Shown here: positions 37,926 to 46,961 of the stretch, piece by piece
Numbering within the stretch: position 1 is the stretch's first letter
How the letters are laid out: each line of letters starts with the position of its first letter
Assembly: GCF_001307315.1 (NCBI RefSeq)
Contig: NZ_LGUC01000001.1
Span: 1,178,001 to 1,242,000, forward strand
Direction: 5' to 3'
Origin: Halolamina pelagica
Lineage (GTDB): Archaea > Halobacteriota > Halobacteria > Halobacteriales > Haloferacaceae
Length of the DNA: 64,000 bases
The notes under the pieces: model-generated
Database searches by the model: none
Told to the model about the DNA's origin: nothing
Seen by the model: only the letters and a program-made list of their open reading frames with translations
Made by a program: the position numbers and the translations under genes

Positions 37926-39194
37926 ATGCGAAACCGCGACCGCCCCGGCGTCGACCACCGCGAGAGGCTCGATCGGCTGTACGACGAGTTCGACACCGCG
38001 TCGATCCGCTCGCTGCGTGACTTCGTGGAGCTGTTCCCGCCGGTCGACTCCACGGCGGCGCTCGAGCGCTGGGAGACCGCCCGCGCGGACTTCGAGAGCC
38101 GGAACGCTCGCGTCGCCGACGCGTTCGGTGAGGCGTACGCCGAGATCGCGGGCCGCGCGACCCGGGAGGTGGCGAGGCGAGCCGTCGACCTCTGGGAGCG
38201 GGAGGGGCGGACGGTCAACGCGCTCGTGCTGGACGTGGACGAAACCCTGCGGTCGGCCGGCGGAACGGACAACGAAATCCCCCGCGAGACGCTTCACTTG
38301 CTCACCGAACTCCACGACACCGGCGTCCCGATCGTCATCTGCACCGGGCAGACGCTCGAGAACGTCAAGGGGTTTCTCGTCCAGGGGTTGGGCAGCGAGC
38401 TCGTCCACTCCGGCCAGCTCTCGGTGGTGTACGAGGCCGGCAACGGCGTGTTCACGCCCGGCCACGGCTCAGACACCAAGCAGCTCCTGTACGAGGAGCT
38501 CGCATCGTCGGTCCGCCGCGTGTTCGAGCAGGTGCGCTCGTGCGCGCTCGGCGACGCACCGACCGCGGTCGCGCGGGGCTGTCACCTGCAGGGCAACGAG
38601 TTCAGCGTCACGCTCAAACCCAACCACGAGACCGGCAGTGACGACGCCCGGGCGGTGATCGACGAGGGGCTGCGCCACCAGATCGACTCCCTTGGACGGG
38701 CGGTCGCCGACGAGACGGGGATCGAGGGACCGGCCGCGGGCTGGGCCCGCGCGTACTACGCCGCCGCCGACGCCGAGATCGCCACCGTGCTCGACCGCGT
38801 CGACGCCGCGGTACCCCGGACGACGGTGCCGGAGCCGGTTCGGGAACTGTTCGAGCGCATCGACGTGGGATACTACGAGGCCGACGCCGCGGAGATCACC
38901 TCGCTCGAACTCGACAAAGTCGCCGGCGTGGAGGCCGCGTTCGACGTGCTCGGTATCGACGACCCGTTCGCGCTGGTGCTCGGCGACTCCAAGTCGGATC
39001 TGCGGGTGATGGAGTGGGTGGACCGGCTCGACGCCGGGATCGCGGGCGCGCCCGAGCACGCCTCCGACGTGGTGCTGACACACGTCCGGGAGACCGACGG
39101 CCTGCTGTTCGACCGGGGCGACGCCGGGACGCCGCTCCGGACCGTGCTGGCGCTGAATCAGCTCGCCGGGATCGAGGCGACGGCCCGCGCCTGA
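37926..39194 (+). CDS. HAD-superfamily hydrolase (type IIB-like phosphatase)
   Basis: A 422-residue protein whose core, from about residue 100, is a HAD phosphatase: nucleophile motif ALVLDVDETL, motif II VICTGQT, and motif IV LVLGDSKSDLRVMEW. The N-terminal 95 residues are helical and unassigned, which makes the protein longer than a plain HAD enzyme. Possible substrates are phosphosugars or phosphoglycolate; the placement opposite glucose dehydrogenase favours a sugar phosphate. The start ATGCGAAACCGC lies about 27 bases after a TATA-like element. Confidence 0.75.
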   Translation: MRNRDRPGVDHRERLDRLYDEFDTASIRSLRDFVELFPPVDSTAALERWETARADFESRNARVADAFGEAYAEIAGRATREVARRAVDLWEREGRTVNALVLDVDETLRSAGGTDNEIPRETLHLLTELHDTGVPIVICTGQTLENVKGFLVQGLGSELVHSGQLSVVYEAGNGVFTPGHGSDTKQLLYEELASSVRRVFEQVRSCALGDAPTAVARGCHLQGNEFSVTLKPNHETGSDDARAVIDEGLRHQIDSLGRAVADETGIEGPAAGWARAYYAAADAEIATVLDRVDAAVPRTTVPEPVRELFERIDVGYYEADAAEITSLELDKVAGVEAAFDVLGIDDPFALVLGDSKSDLRVMEWVDRLDAGIAGAPEHASDVVLTHVRETDGLLFDRGDAGTPLRTVLALNQLAGIEATARA

Positions 39195-39198
39195 GCGC

Positions 39199-40566
39199 TC
39201 ACCACTCCGTCAGGGCGGACCGGCCGTGGAAATGCGTGAGCACGACCGCGAACGTGATGGCACCTGTGACCGCAAACGCGCCGCCGACGAAGAACACCGT
39301 CCCGATGCCGTACTGGCTCCAGAGCCAGCCGGCCAGCACTGGTCCGAGCACGCTGCCGGGGCGCCAGACGAGTTCGCGGATGCCGAAGCTGGCGGCGATG
39401 CCGCCTTCGTCGGCGCCCTCGTCGGCGAACAGCGCCATGCTCGCCGGCTCGCGGAACGCGTCGACGACACCGAGCAGCCCGTTGACCACGAGCAGCGGGA
39501 CGAACGCCGGCCCGAGCGTGCCGAGCACTGAGTAGCCCGCGCCAACCCCCAATACGTCGCTGAGCAGGGAGGGAACGATCAGCTCGTACGTCTCCGGGAG
39601 CCCAACTGCCGTGCCGATCGCCGGCGTGAACGGCACCGCCAGTGCGACGAGTCCGTAGGCACCCCCGCCGGCGAACACGAACAGCGAGCGGCCGTAGCTG
39701 TCCGAGAGTCGCCCGGTGAACGGCTGGCAGAGCATGTTCGTCAGTTTCTCCGCGACGAGAACCAACGCGACCGCGAGCCCAGCGAACGCCAACCCGCCGC
39801 GAGCGGCAGAGACGCCGGCGTAGATGGATACCCACGAGCGGACGACGGTGACGGCAACGGCGTACTGCGCACGGAAGGAGGTGAGGGTGATGATGCGCTT
39901 GTTGAGCGCCAGTCCCGCGAACGGGTTGCCGTACGAGCGTGTCTCGTCGGCCGGAAGGTAGAGCCAGACACCGGCGAGGCCGAGCGCGAAGGCGGCGACG
40001 ATCACCGTGTAGATCGGCGTGAACCCGACGATCTGGTAGAGGCCGCCGGCGATGATCATCCCGAGAATCGACGCCAAAAACCGCACCGAGTTGGCCTTCC
40101 CGATGGCGTTGGCCCGCTCGCCGTGGTTGGCGAGTTCACCGACCAGCGAGAGCGTCATCAGCCCGGATCCGGTGACGACGACCCCCTGCAGCGCACGGAC
40201 GCCGATGAACGCGCTGCTGTGGGCGAAACTGGTCGACAGTTCCACGCCGAACAGCGACGCCGCGGCCGCGGCCACCACCTCGCCGATGGGTTGGACGTTC
40301 GCGAACGCGACGTAGGCCAGCACGCTCACGCTCAGCACGCCGAGCAGGACGTTCTTCTTGTCGTACCGGTCGCCCGCCCACGCGAGCGGGATCACGACGA
40401 TCGTTTGGGCCAGCGTAAAGCCCGTGATGAACAGCCCACCCATGAACTCCGAGGCGTTCAGCACCTCGATGTAGAACGGGATCAGCAGCGCCAGCGTCGA
40501 GTAGCCAAAGCCCGTCGCGAACCGCGAGAGGTAGAGCGACCAGAACTGCAGGCGTTCCTCGTTCAC
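39199..40566 (-). CDS. Major facilitator superfamily transporter
   Basis: A 455-residue, 12-helix MFS protein. The loop 2-3 signature reads AWAGDRYDKKNVLLG, and the repeat in the second half is QPFTGRLSDSYGRSLFVF. Its substrate cannot be assigned, although similar proteins are often annotated as drug or sugar exporters. It converges on the HAD gene with 4 bases between them, which hints at a shared locus only. Confidence 0.87.
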   Translation of the reverse strand: MNEERLQFWSLYLSRFATGFGYSTLALLIPFYIEVLNASEFMGGLFITGFTLAQTIVVIPLAWAGDRYDKKNVLLGVLSVSVLAYVAFANVQPIGEVVAAAAASLFGVELSTSFAHSSAFIGVRALQGVVVTGSGLMTLSLVGELANHGERANAIGKANSVRFLASILGMIIAGGLYQIVGFTPIYTVIVAAFALGLAGVWLYLPADETRSYGNPFAGLALNKRIITLTSFRAQYAVAVTVVRSWVSIYAGVSAARGGLAFAGLAVALVLVAEKLTNMLCQPFTGRLSDSYGRSLFVFAGGGAYGLVALAVPFTPAIGTAVGLPETYELIVPSLLSDVLGVGAGYSVLGTLGPAFVPLLVVNGLLGVVDAFREPASMALFADEGADEGGIAASFGIRELVWRPGSVLGPVLAGWLWSQYGIGTVFFVGGAFAVTGAITFAVVLTHFHGRSALTEW

Positions 40567-40662
40567 AGACCGACTGCGAGGGAGCTTCGAAAAGACGTTT
40601 CGGTTCGATATGCGCGGCTCCTCGGGATCCTACCGGCGGTAAAACGGGTGGTGTCGGGGGCG

Positions 40663-41631
40663 TTACTCGCGGCGGGCGACGAAGCCGGCGCCGACCAGCG
40701 CGAGCAGCGCGGCGACGACACCGAAGCCGGGCGCCGACGTGCTCGTCTGGGTCGACGTGTCAGTCGGCTCTTCGGTTTGGGTGCCCGTCGCCTGGGCCGT
40801 GCCCGTCCATGTCTTGTTCAGTCCCGCCTCCTCCGAGGTGATGCTGATCGTGTACTCCTCGTTCGCCTCGAAGGTGAAGAAGGAGAACTGACCGGTCGCA
40901 CGGCCGTTGTCGTTGACCGTGACCTGCGTCGTCGTCTCGGCACTGCTCTCGCCGCCGGCGTTGGAGACCAGCGAGAACGTCAGCGAAGTGCCGGGCGCGA
41001 GCGTGGTCGCGACCTCGTAGTTCACGACTTCGCCCGCGGGCGCCTCGGTCACGCCGTCGAGGAAGTTGACTTTGGGCTCGACGACGCCGAACGTCGCGGT
41101 GCGAGTGTAGTTCTCGCCGTCGGTGACGGCGTCGGTCAGCGTCGCCGACGCGGTGAAGCTGTCGCCGACCGCGGCGACCGAGCTGCCGTTGCCCTGCTGG
41201 AACGTCGTCTTCTCGAGGTCGATCGCGACGTAGACGGCGTTCTCCGTGGCGTTGGCGGCGACGCCCTCGGTGTCGGCGGTCGCCGCGAGCGTCTTGGCGG
41301 ACTCGTTGGTGTCGACGCTGCTCTCGGTCTGCTGGAGCGAGAGTTCGAGCTCGTCGCCGAGCAGCGTGCCGTCGTCGTCGGCCTCGGCGGCCACGCCGGC
41401 GGCGTCGAGTCGGAGGACGACGACGTCGTTGGCCGAGACGATGCTGTTGGTCGGGTCGGACTGACTACCCGCCTCGGCGGCGGCGGTGGCCGAGGTGGTC
41501 GCGGGCGCCGTGGTCACCGTGAGGTCGCCGACGGCGTCGGATTCGACGGGTGCGGTCGCGGCCGCCGCGGGAGCGACGGCTGCGAGGAGCAGTACGAGCG
41601 CGAGCGAGAGAGCGGTGTTCCGTGTGTTCAT
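40663..41631 (-). CDS. Surface glycoprotein with PGF-CTERM anchor
   Basis: A 322-residue secreted protein. It has an N-terminal Sec signal (MNTRNTALSLALVLLLAAVA), a beta-rich extracellular body with several N-x-S/T sequons (for example NESA, NYTR, NKTW), and a Thr-rich stalk (TEEPTDTSTQTSTS). It ends with the PGF-type sorting signal APGFGVVAALLALVGAGFVARRE. Archaeosortase A processes such tails and links the protein to membrane lipid. The sequons make it a likely AglB substrate. The region SIVSANDVVVLRLDAAGVA resembles haloarchaeal surface-domain proteins (BGTF type). Function is unknown. Confidence 0.82.
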   Translation of the reverse strand: MNTRNTALSLALVLLLAAVAPAAAATAPVESDAVGDLTVTTAPATTSATAAAEAGSQSDPTNSIVSANDVVVLRLDAAGVAAEADDDGTLLGDELELSLQQTESSVDTNESAKTLAATADTEGVAANATENAVYVAIDLEKTTFQQGNGSSVAAVGDSFTASATLTDAVTDGENYTRTATFGVVEPKVNFLDGVTEAPAGEVVNYEVATTLAPGTSLTFSLVSNAGGESSAETTTQVTVNDNGRATGQFSFFTFEANEEYTISITSEEAGLNKTWTGTAQATGTQTEEPTDTSTQTSTSAPGFGVVAALLALVGAGFVARRE

Positions 41632-41678
41632 AGTTTGATGGCCCACCTGCCCGCCGTGACCGGCGTCTGGGGTGCATC

Positions 41679-41716
41679 AGCAGTCGCTGTGAGTGCGTTA
41701 GCAGTCGCTGTGGGTG
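41679..41716. repeat. Two direct repeats upstream of the surface glycoprotein gene
   Basis: The 17-base word agcagtcgctgtgRgtg occurs at 41679-41695 and 41700-41716, a 21-base period (two helical turns). It lies in the 266-base divergent gap between the surface glycoprotein and photolyase genes. Regularly phased repeats near a promoter can be binding sites. The rest of the gap has no obvious gene. Confidence 0.4.
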
Positions 41717-41897
41717 TGACGCCGCACGGAGGGCGGGCGGAGCGGTTCGGACCGACTGAATCGGTCGCTGTCACTTGATTCGTGAGGACGAACTAAACGG
41801 TTCCCTTCCGACCGCCGTCTGGGAGTCGTTAACTGGACTGTACCGGAAGGTTTTGCCAAGCCAGTAGTTTCACGGCGTCGCCGGCCGACTCGCCGCC

Positions 41898-43439
41898 ATG
41901 ACGGTTTTCTGGCATCGACGCGATCTGCGGGCGGCGGACAACCGGGGGCTGGCGGCGGCCGTCGACGACGCCGACGACACGGTTCCCGTGTTCGTCTTCG
42001 ACGACGCCGTTCTGGCGCACGCGAGCGACGCACGGCTCCGGTTCATGCTCGACTCGCTCGCGGAGCTCCGCGAGACGTACCGTGAGCGCGGGAGCGACCT
42101 CGTCGTCGCCCGCGGCGACCCCGCCGCGGTGCTGCCCGCGCTGGCGGCGGCCGTCGACGCAGAGACGGTCCACTGGAACGCTGACTACTCGGGGCTGGCA
42201 CAGGACCGCGACGCGCGCGTCGCGGACGCACTCGACGCCGCGGGCTTCGACACCGACACCCACCACGACGCCGTACTCCACGAACCCGGGATGATCCGGA
42301 CCAACGCGGGAGATCCGTACTCCGTCTACACGTACTTCTGGAAGAAGTGGCGCGACCGCGAGAAGCCCGACCCCTTCGCCTCGCCCGCGGGCAGCGATCT
42401 CGCGGATACAGACGCGATCGCGCCAGCGACGCTCGACGGCGGCGCCGGCGATTTCGACCTCGACGATGCGCTCTGCCCGAGTCTGCCGTCGATCGAGGAG
42501 CTCGGGTTCGCGGACCCGGCTGCGGACGTACAGTCCGGGGGGACCGCGGCCGCCCGCGACCGCCTCGCGGCGTTCTGCGACGAGGCGATCTTCAGCTACG
42601 AGTCCGACCGCGAGTACCCGGCTCGGGCCGGGAGCTCCCGGCTCTCGCCCCACCTCAAGTTCGGGACGATCGGGCTACGGGAGGTGTACCAGGCGACCGA
42701 GGCGGCGATGGCAGCGGCGAAAGCGCGGGACGACGCCGAGACCGAAGGGGACGCCAACGCTGAGGCGGACGATGCCGAAGCGGACGACGAACTCGACCCC
42801 GCCCAAGAGAGCGTCCGGACGTTCCAGTCCCAACTCGCCTGGCGGGAGTTCTACGCCCAGGTGCTCTACTTCAACCCGGAGATCGTCTCGCAGAACTACA
42901 AGGCGTACGAGGAGCCGATCGAGTGGCGCAACGACGCCGACGAACTCGCGGCGTGGAAACGCGGCGAGACGGGCTACCCGATCGTCGACGCCGGGATGCG
43001 CCAGCTCCGCGCGGAGGCGTGGATGCACAACCGCGTGCGGATGATCGTCGCCTCCTTCCTCACGAAGGATCTGCTGATCGACTGGCGGGCGGGCTACGAC
43101 CACTTCCGGACCCATCTCGCGGACCACGACACTGCCAACGACAACGGCGGCTGGCAGTGGGCGGCGTCGACGGGCACGGACGCCCAGCCGTACTTCCGGA
43201 TCTTCAACCCCGCCACGCAGGGCGAGCGCTACGACCCCGACGCCGAGTACATCCGGGAGTACGTCCCGGAGCTCCGCGGCGTCGACGCCGACGCCATCCA
43301 CGACTGGCCGGAGCTGAGCGACGCGGAGCGCGCGGATCTCGCCCCCGACTACCCCGACCCCATCGTCGACCATAGCCACCGCCGAGAGCAGGCGCTGGCG
43401 ATGTACAAGCGAGCGCGCGGCGAAGATCCCGAGGAGTAG
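41898..43439 (+). CDS. phr: Deoxyribodipyrimidine photolyase (class I CPD photolyase)
   Basis: A 513-residue FAD-dependent repair enzyme. The N-terminal antenna domain begins MTVFWHRRDLRAADNRGLAA. The C-terminal FAD domain has FQSQLAWREFYAQVLYFNP, MRQLRAEAWMHNRVRMIVAS and the signature WQWAASTGTDAQPYFRIFNP. It uses light to split cyclobutane pyrimidine dimers. An acidic insertion of about 25 residues (around DAEADDELDPAQE, near residue 285) between helices is longer than usual and is probably a surface loop adapted to salt. Confidence 0.95.
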   Translation: MTVFWHRRDLRAADNRGLAAAVDDADDTVPVFVFDDAVLAHASDARLRFMLDSLAELRETYRERGSDLVVARGDPAAVLPALAAAVDAETVHWNADYSGLAQDRDARVADALDAAGFDTDTHHDAVLHEPGMIRTNAGDPYSVYTYFWKKWRDREKPDPFASPAGSDLADTDAIAPATLDGGAGDFDLDDALCPSLPSIEELGFADPAADVQSGGTAAARDRLAAFCDEAIFSYESDREYPARAGSSRLSPHLKFGTIGLREVYQATEAAMAAAKARDDAETEGDANAEADDAEADDELDPAQESVRTFQSQLAWREFYAQVLYFNPEIVSQNYKAYEEPIEWRNDADELAAWKRGETGYPIVDAGMRQLRAEAWMHNRVRMIVASFLTKDLLIDWRAGYDHFRTHLADHDTANDNGGWQWAASTGTDAQPYFRIFNPATQGERYDPDAEYIREYVPELRGVDADAIHDWPELSDAERADLAPDYPDPIVDHSHRREQALAMYKRARGEDPEE

Positions 43440-43462
43440 GGCACGACAGTCCGCGGTTGGCT

Positions 43463-43673
43463 ACACAGCCACGGCATCACGCTCCCTGCAGCGGCCCGGA
43501 GACCGCTGCTGGTCGCGAGCCGTGCTTAGGTCCTTACACAGCCACGGCATCACGCTCCCTGCAGCGGCCCGGAGACCGCTGCTGGTCGCGAGCCGTGCTT
43601 AGGTCCTTACACAGCCACGGCATCACGCTTCCTGCAGCGGTCCGGAGACCGCTGCTGGTCGCGAGCCGTGGCT
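43463..43673. repeat. 73-bp tandem repeat, nearly three units, each with nested inverted repeats
   Basis: Units start at 43463, 43536 and 43609 with an exact 73-base period. Units 1 and 2 are identical by eye, and unit 3 has two substitutions (c to t) and a changed end. Each unit contains a perfect hairpin GCAGCGG-N8-CCGCTGC. An outer pair AGCCACGGC/GCCGTGGCT is complete in unit 3 (43613-43621 with 43665-43673) and partial in the others. It lies directly after the photolyase stop and just before a zinc-ribbon gene on the other strand. There are no variable spacers, so it is not a CRISPR array. Confidence 0.9.
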
Positions 43674-43679
43674 GGCGGG

Positions 43680-43822
43680 CTACCCGTGCGTTGCGGTATC
43701 TGTCGTCCCCAAAATCGTCTCGCAGTGGGGACACTGCCAGACTACCGGCTCCCCCAGTCGGCGTCGATGAACGCGCGCTCGAGTTTCCGTACCTCGCGCT
43801 CGCAGGACGGACAGTTGGCCAT
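43680..43822 (-). CDS. Small zinc-ribbon protein (about 47 residues), one frame break
   Basis: The ORF starts MANCPSCEREVRKLERAFID at 43822. After adding one base to the C run 43751-43755 it continues DADWGEPVVWQCPHCETIL and ends in TATHG. Two CPxC motifs about 30 residues apart form a rubredoxin-type zinc knuckle pair, as in many tiny haloarchaeal zinc-finger proteins involved in regulation or protein contacts. Without the added base it would stop after 26 residues. The coding end abuts the 73-bp repeats. Confidence 0.65.
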
Positions 43823-43920
43823 AGTTCGGCTCCCGCCCGCCCGGGATTAACCGTTTCCTTCGCGGAACCCGCCGGGTCGCCGCCGTCGCGCTTTTGCTCG
43901 CCGGCCACCCACAGCCCTTC

Positions 43921-44582
43921 ATGACCACACGAATCGACGTGCTACTGTTCGACGGCTTCGACGAACTCGACGCAGTCGGCCCCTTCGAGGTGTTCCAGAA
44001 CGCCGCACGCGCCGGCGCCGACTGTACGGTCTCCCTGATCACGGCCGAGCCCCAGGAGCGCGTCACCGCGAGCCACGGCCTCGACGTGGGCGTCACCGGA
44101 CGGAGTCCGGCTGCCAGTGGAGCTTCGCTCCACGACGTCGACAGGACGCTCGCCGACCCCGAATCCGCCGACGCGCCGGACCTGCTCGTGGTGCCGGGCG
44201 GTGGCTGGTCCAGCGGCGAGGGCGGCGTCCGCCGCGAGTACGACGCCGGCGACCTCCCGCCGAGAATCGCCGCCCACCACGAGGCTGGCGCGACGATCGC
44301 GTCGGTCTGTACTGGCGCGATGCTGCTCGAACGCGCCGGCGTCCTCGGCGACGGCCCCGCGATCACCCACCAGTCGGCGGTCGAGGACCTCCGGGGGCGG
44401 GCGTCGAGGTGCCCGACGCACGCATCGTCGACACCGGGCGTGTCGTGACCGCCGGTGGGGTCACCAGCGGCATCGACCTCGCGCTCTACCTGGTCGAACG
44501 GGAGTTCGGCGCCGAGGTGGCCGACAGCGTGGCGACGACGCTGGAGTACGAGCGCCGCGGCGACGTGCTCGTGGATCGCTAA
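43921..44582 (+). CDS. DJ-1/PfpI-family protein, one frame break
   Basis: About 220 residues after repair of the G run 44393-44397, which joins QSAVEDLRG to AGVEVPDARIVDTGRVVTAG. The fold has the nucleophile elbow cysteine in ASVCTGAMLLERAG near residue 130, an early glutamate in DAVGPFEVFQNA, and the PGGGW loop. Relatives include isonitrile hydratases, AraC-linked amidase domains and chaperone or glyoxalase-like proteins. The substrate is not predictable. It converges on an MFS gene with a 4-base overlap. Confidence 0.85.
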
Positions 44583-45766
44583 TCCCGGGCGATGGCGACC
44601 CAGACCGCGACGGCCGCGGCGGTCGTGAGGGCCGCGAGACCGGTCCAGCCCACGTCGTAGCCGACGCTCTCGGCGACCGTGCCGAACAGCGGCGGCGCGA
44701 CGAGGCCGCCGACGTTGAGCGCGCTCTGGCCACCCGCCGTGGCTGCACCGACCTCGTCGTCGTCGACCAGCGCAGTCATCGTCGCGTAGTAGACGCCGGG
44801 GAAGCCGAGCATCGACACGCCGAGGAAGCCGAACGCCAGCCACGTCGTCGTCTGGCCGCTGGCGACCACGACGGCGAGAAACCCCGCGCCCGCGAGTGCG
44901 GCCTGCGCAGCGAGGACGAGTGCCGGGCCACGGGTGGGTCGCCCCGGGATCCTGTCGGCCAGTTCGCCGCCCGCGAGCCGGCCCAGACTCCCCGTCACCT
45001 GCACCGTCGCGAGCACGGCGCCGCCGACGCTGGCGGTGGCGGCGACGGTGTCGGTGACGTGGGGAACCACGTAGCTGGTGGTCGTGAACACCGCGGCGCC
45101 GAGGAAGAACCCCGAGACGAGCAGCCCGCGGTACGCGCGGTCGTCGAGCAGCGAACGCACGTCCGGCACCGACAGCGAGCCACTCGCGGGCATCCCCTCG
45201 TACCGAACTGCGGTGACGACGGCGACGATCACGGCCAGCACGGCGCCGGCGAGGAACGCGGCCTGCCAGTCGAACCGGACGATCCCCACCACGGCCGCGG
45301 CGTCGGTCGTCGCCATCCACGCGATCAGCAGCGCGGCGACGGCGCTGCCCGCGGTGACGCCGACCTGCTTGACGTTCATCGCCAGCGCCTCCCGGCCCGG
45401 GGGCGCCACGTTGATCGCCGCCCGGTTGGTCGCCGGCATCGCCGTCGCGTACGCGAACCCCACGAACAGCAGCGCGACGAGGAGCGCGGGGAACGTGGGC
45501 GCGACGGCGACGAACGCCATCCCGGCCGCGAGCGCGAGCAGGCCGTACACCAGCAGCGGCCGCTCGCCGAACGCGTCGGTGGCGGCACCGGTGCCGAACA
45601 GCAGCGCGGTGTAGCCCAGCATCACCGCTGTGACGGTCAGTCCCGTGACGCCCAGCGAGACGCTGAAGCCCTCGCGCACGAACGCGGTGGCGGCGAACAC
45701 CGTGTAGAAACAGAGGCTGGCGGTGAACTGCCAGCCGGAGACGAGTGAGACCCCGCGCCAGCCCAT
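44579..45766 (-). CDS. Major facilitator superfamily transporter
   Basis: A 395-residue, 12-helix MFS protein. The loop 2-3 motif is GTGAATDAFGERPLLVYG, and MNVKQVGVTAGSAVAALLI matches helix 5 of the YbjJ/NNP-like groups. The start MGWRGVSLVSGWQF at 45766 is chosen because residues upstream are arginine-rich and not family-like. The substrate is unknown. It is divergent from the superoxide dismutase gene. Confidence 0.85.
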   Translation of the reverse strand: MGWRGVSLVSGWQFTASLCFYTVFAATAFVREGFSVSLGVTGLTVTAVMLGYTALLFGTGAATDAFGERPLLVYGLLALAAGMAFVAVAPTFPALLVALLFVGFAYATAMPATNRAAINVAPPGREALAMNVKQVGVTAGSAVAALLIAWMATTDAAAVVGIVRFDWQAAFLAGAVLAVIVAVVTAVRYEGMPASGSLSVPDVRSLLDDRAYRGLLVSGFFLGAAVFTTTSYVVPHVTDTVAATASVGGAVLATVQVTGSLGRLAGGELADRIPGRPTRGPALVLAAQAALAGAGFLAVVVASGQTTTWLAFGFLGVSMLGFPGVYYATMTALVDDDEVGAATAGGQSALNVGGLVAPPLFGTVAESVGYDVGWTGLAALTTAAAVAVWVAIARD

Positions 45767-45868
45767 ACCGACCCTGTGGCACAGCCACGTAAGTGCGTGC
45801 CCGTTCCGGCACGGTCTGCTGGTCTTCCGGAACCGTCGCGTGCGCCACGCTACCAAACGTTTCCTCAA

Positions 45869-45876
45869 GATTTAAC
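45869..45876 (+). promoter_or_regulatory. TATA-like box of the superoxide dismutase gene
   Basis: The sequence gatttaac lies about 40 bases before the sod ATG (45914), in an A/T-rich patch that stands out from the surrounding GC-rich DNA. Transcription would begin about 15 bases before the start codon. Confidence 0.5.
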
Positions 45877-45913
45877 ATGAACCGCAACCCAACAAACGAG
45901 TGGTGATTCACCC

Positions 45914-46516
45914 ATGACTGAGTACGAACTGCCGCCGCTCCCGTACGACTACGACGCGCTGGAACCGTCCATTAGCGAGCAGGTGCTGACGTGGCACCAC
46001 GACACCCACCATCAGGGCTACGTCAACGGCTGGAACAGCGCCGAGGAGACGCTCGCGGAGAACCGCGAGAACGGTGAGTTCGGCGACTCCGCCGGCGCGA
46101 TCCGCAACGTGACCCACAACGGGTCGGGGCACATCCTCCACGACCTGTTCTGGAAGAACATGAGTCCCGAGGGCGGCGACGAGCCGTCGGGTGCACTCGC
46201 CGACCGCATTGCGGAGGACTTCGGCTCCTACGAGGCCTGGAAGGGCGAGTTCGAGGCCGCTGCCGGCGCCGCCGGCGGGTGGGCGCTGCTCGTGTACGAC
46301 TCCTACAGCAACCAGCTCCGCAACGTCGTCGTCGACAAGCACGACCAGGGCGCACTCTGGGGGAGCCACCCCATCCTCGCGCTTGACGTGTGGGAGCACT
46401 CCTACTACTACGACTACGGTCCCGCTCGCGGGGACTTCATCGACGCGTTCTTCGACGTCGTCGACTGGGACGAGCCTGCCGCGCGGTACGAGCAGGCCGT
46501 CGAGCTGTTCGAGTAG
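45914..46516 (+). CDS. sod: Superoxide dismutase (Mn/Fe type)
   Basis: A 200-residue Fe/Mn superoxide dismutase of normal length. Metal ligands are His in LTWHHDTHHQGYVNGWN, His in NGSGHILHDLFWKN, and Asp/His in the signature LDVWEHSYYYDYG. It removes superoxide in the cytoplasm. Halophilic orthologues are usually manganese enzymes. The gene is single, with its own promoter. Confidence 0.97.
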   Translation: MTEYELPPLPYDYDALEPSISEQVLTWHHDTHHQGYVNGWNSAEETLAENRENGEFGDSAGAIRNVTHNGSGHILHDLFWKNMSPEGGDEPSGALADRIAEDFGSYEAWKGEFEAAAGAAGGWALLVYDSYSNQLRNVVVDKHDQGALWGSHPILALDVWEHSYYYDYGPARGDFIDAFFDVVDWDEPAARYEQAVELFE

Positions 46517-46648
46517 ACTCGCTACTCTCGCGTCGCACGAAGCCGGAACGCGTCGCCGCCCCGATTTCTTTCACGACTCGCCCCGGAGCGCCGCTGCCGT
46601 CGACGCCGGACCAGTAGCGTTTACGCCGTCCCGTCCGAAGCCGGGCGT

Positions 46649-46947
46649 ATGCCACGCGCCAAGGAGAGCTTCGACCGGCTCCACCCCTGTGACTTCTACA
46701 CCCCGAGGAGCTACTGGTCGAGGACCAGATGTACACGGTGTACGAGATCGCCCGCCTGCTGCAGGGGCTCGAACCGGACGCCGAGATCGACGAGGAGACC
46801 GAGGCGGTGCTGCTGGACTGGGCGATCCCGTGGGTGATGAACAACGCCGACGACCTCGTCGTCGCCGAACCACCCGCCGAGGACGCGCCGGGCTACTACG
46901 GCCTGCGCCGGCCGGCTGACCTCGCCGACGCAGGGGACTCGGAGTAG
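46649..46947 (+). CDS. Conserved small haloarchaeal protein, DUF5827-like, one frame break
   Basis: About 99 residues after adding one base to the C run 46701-46704, giving MPRAKESFDRLHPCDFYTPEE followed by LLVEDQMYTVYEIARLLQGL. It is acidic and helical, with the block AVLLDWAIPWVMNNADDLVV near the middle and no membrane segment. I recognise the pattern as a haloarchaeal protein of unknown function (DUF5827 type), not as an enzyme. It stands alone between sod and an aldolase gene on the other strand. Confidence 0.7.
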
Positions 46948-46961
46948 CTGCCCCAGCGCCG

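Noticed and set aside
43463-43673. CRISPR-like array
   Set aside because: Units are contiguous with no variable spacers, and no cas genes are near.
43680-45911. A 743-codon minus-strand frame across the DJ-1 and MFS region
   Set aside because: Real genes in other frames explain the region; only its last 25 codons coincide with the zinc-ribbon gene.
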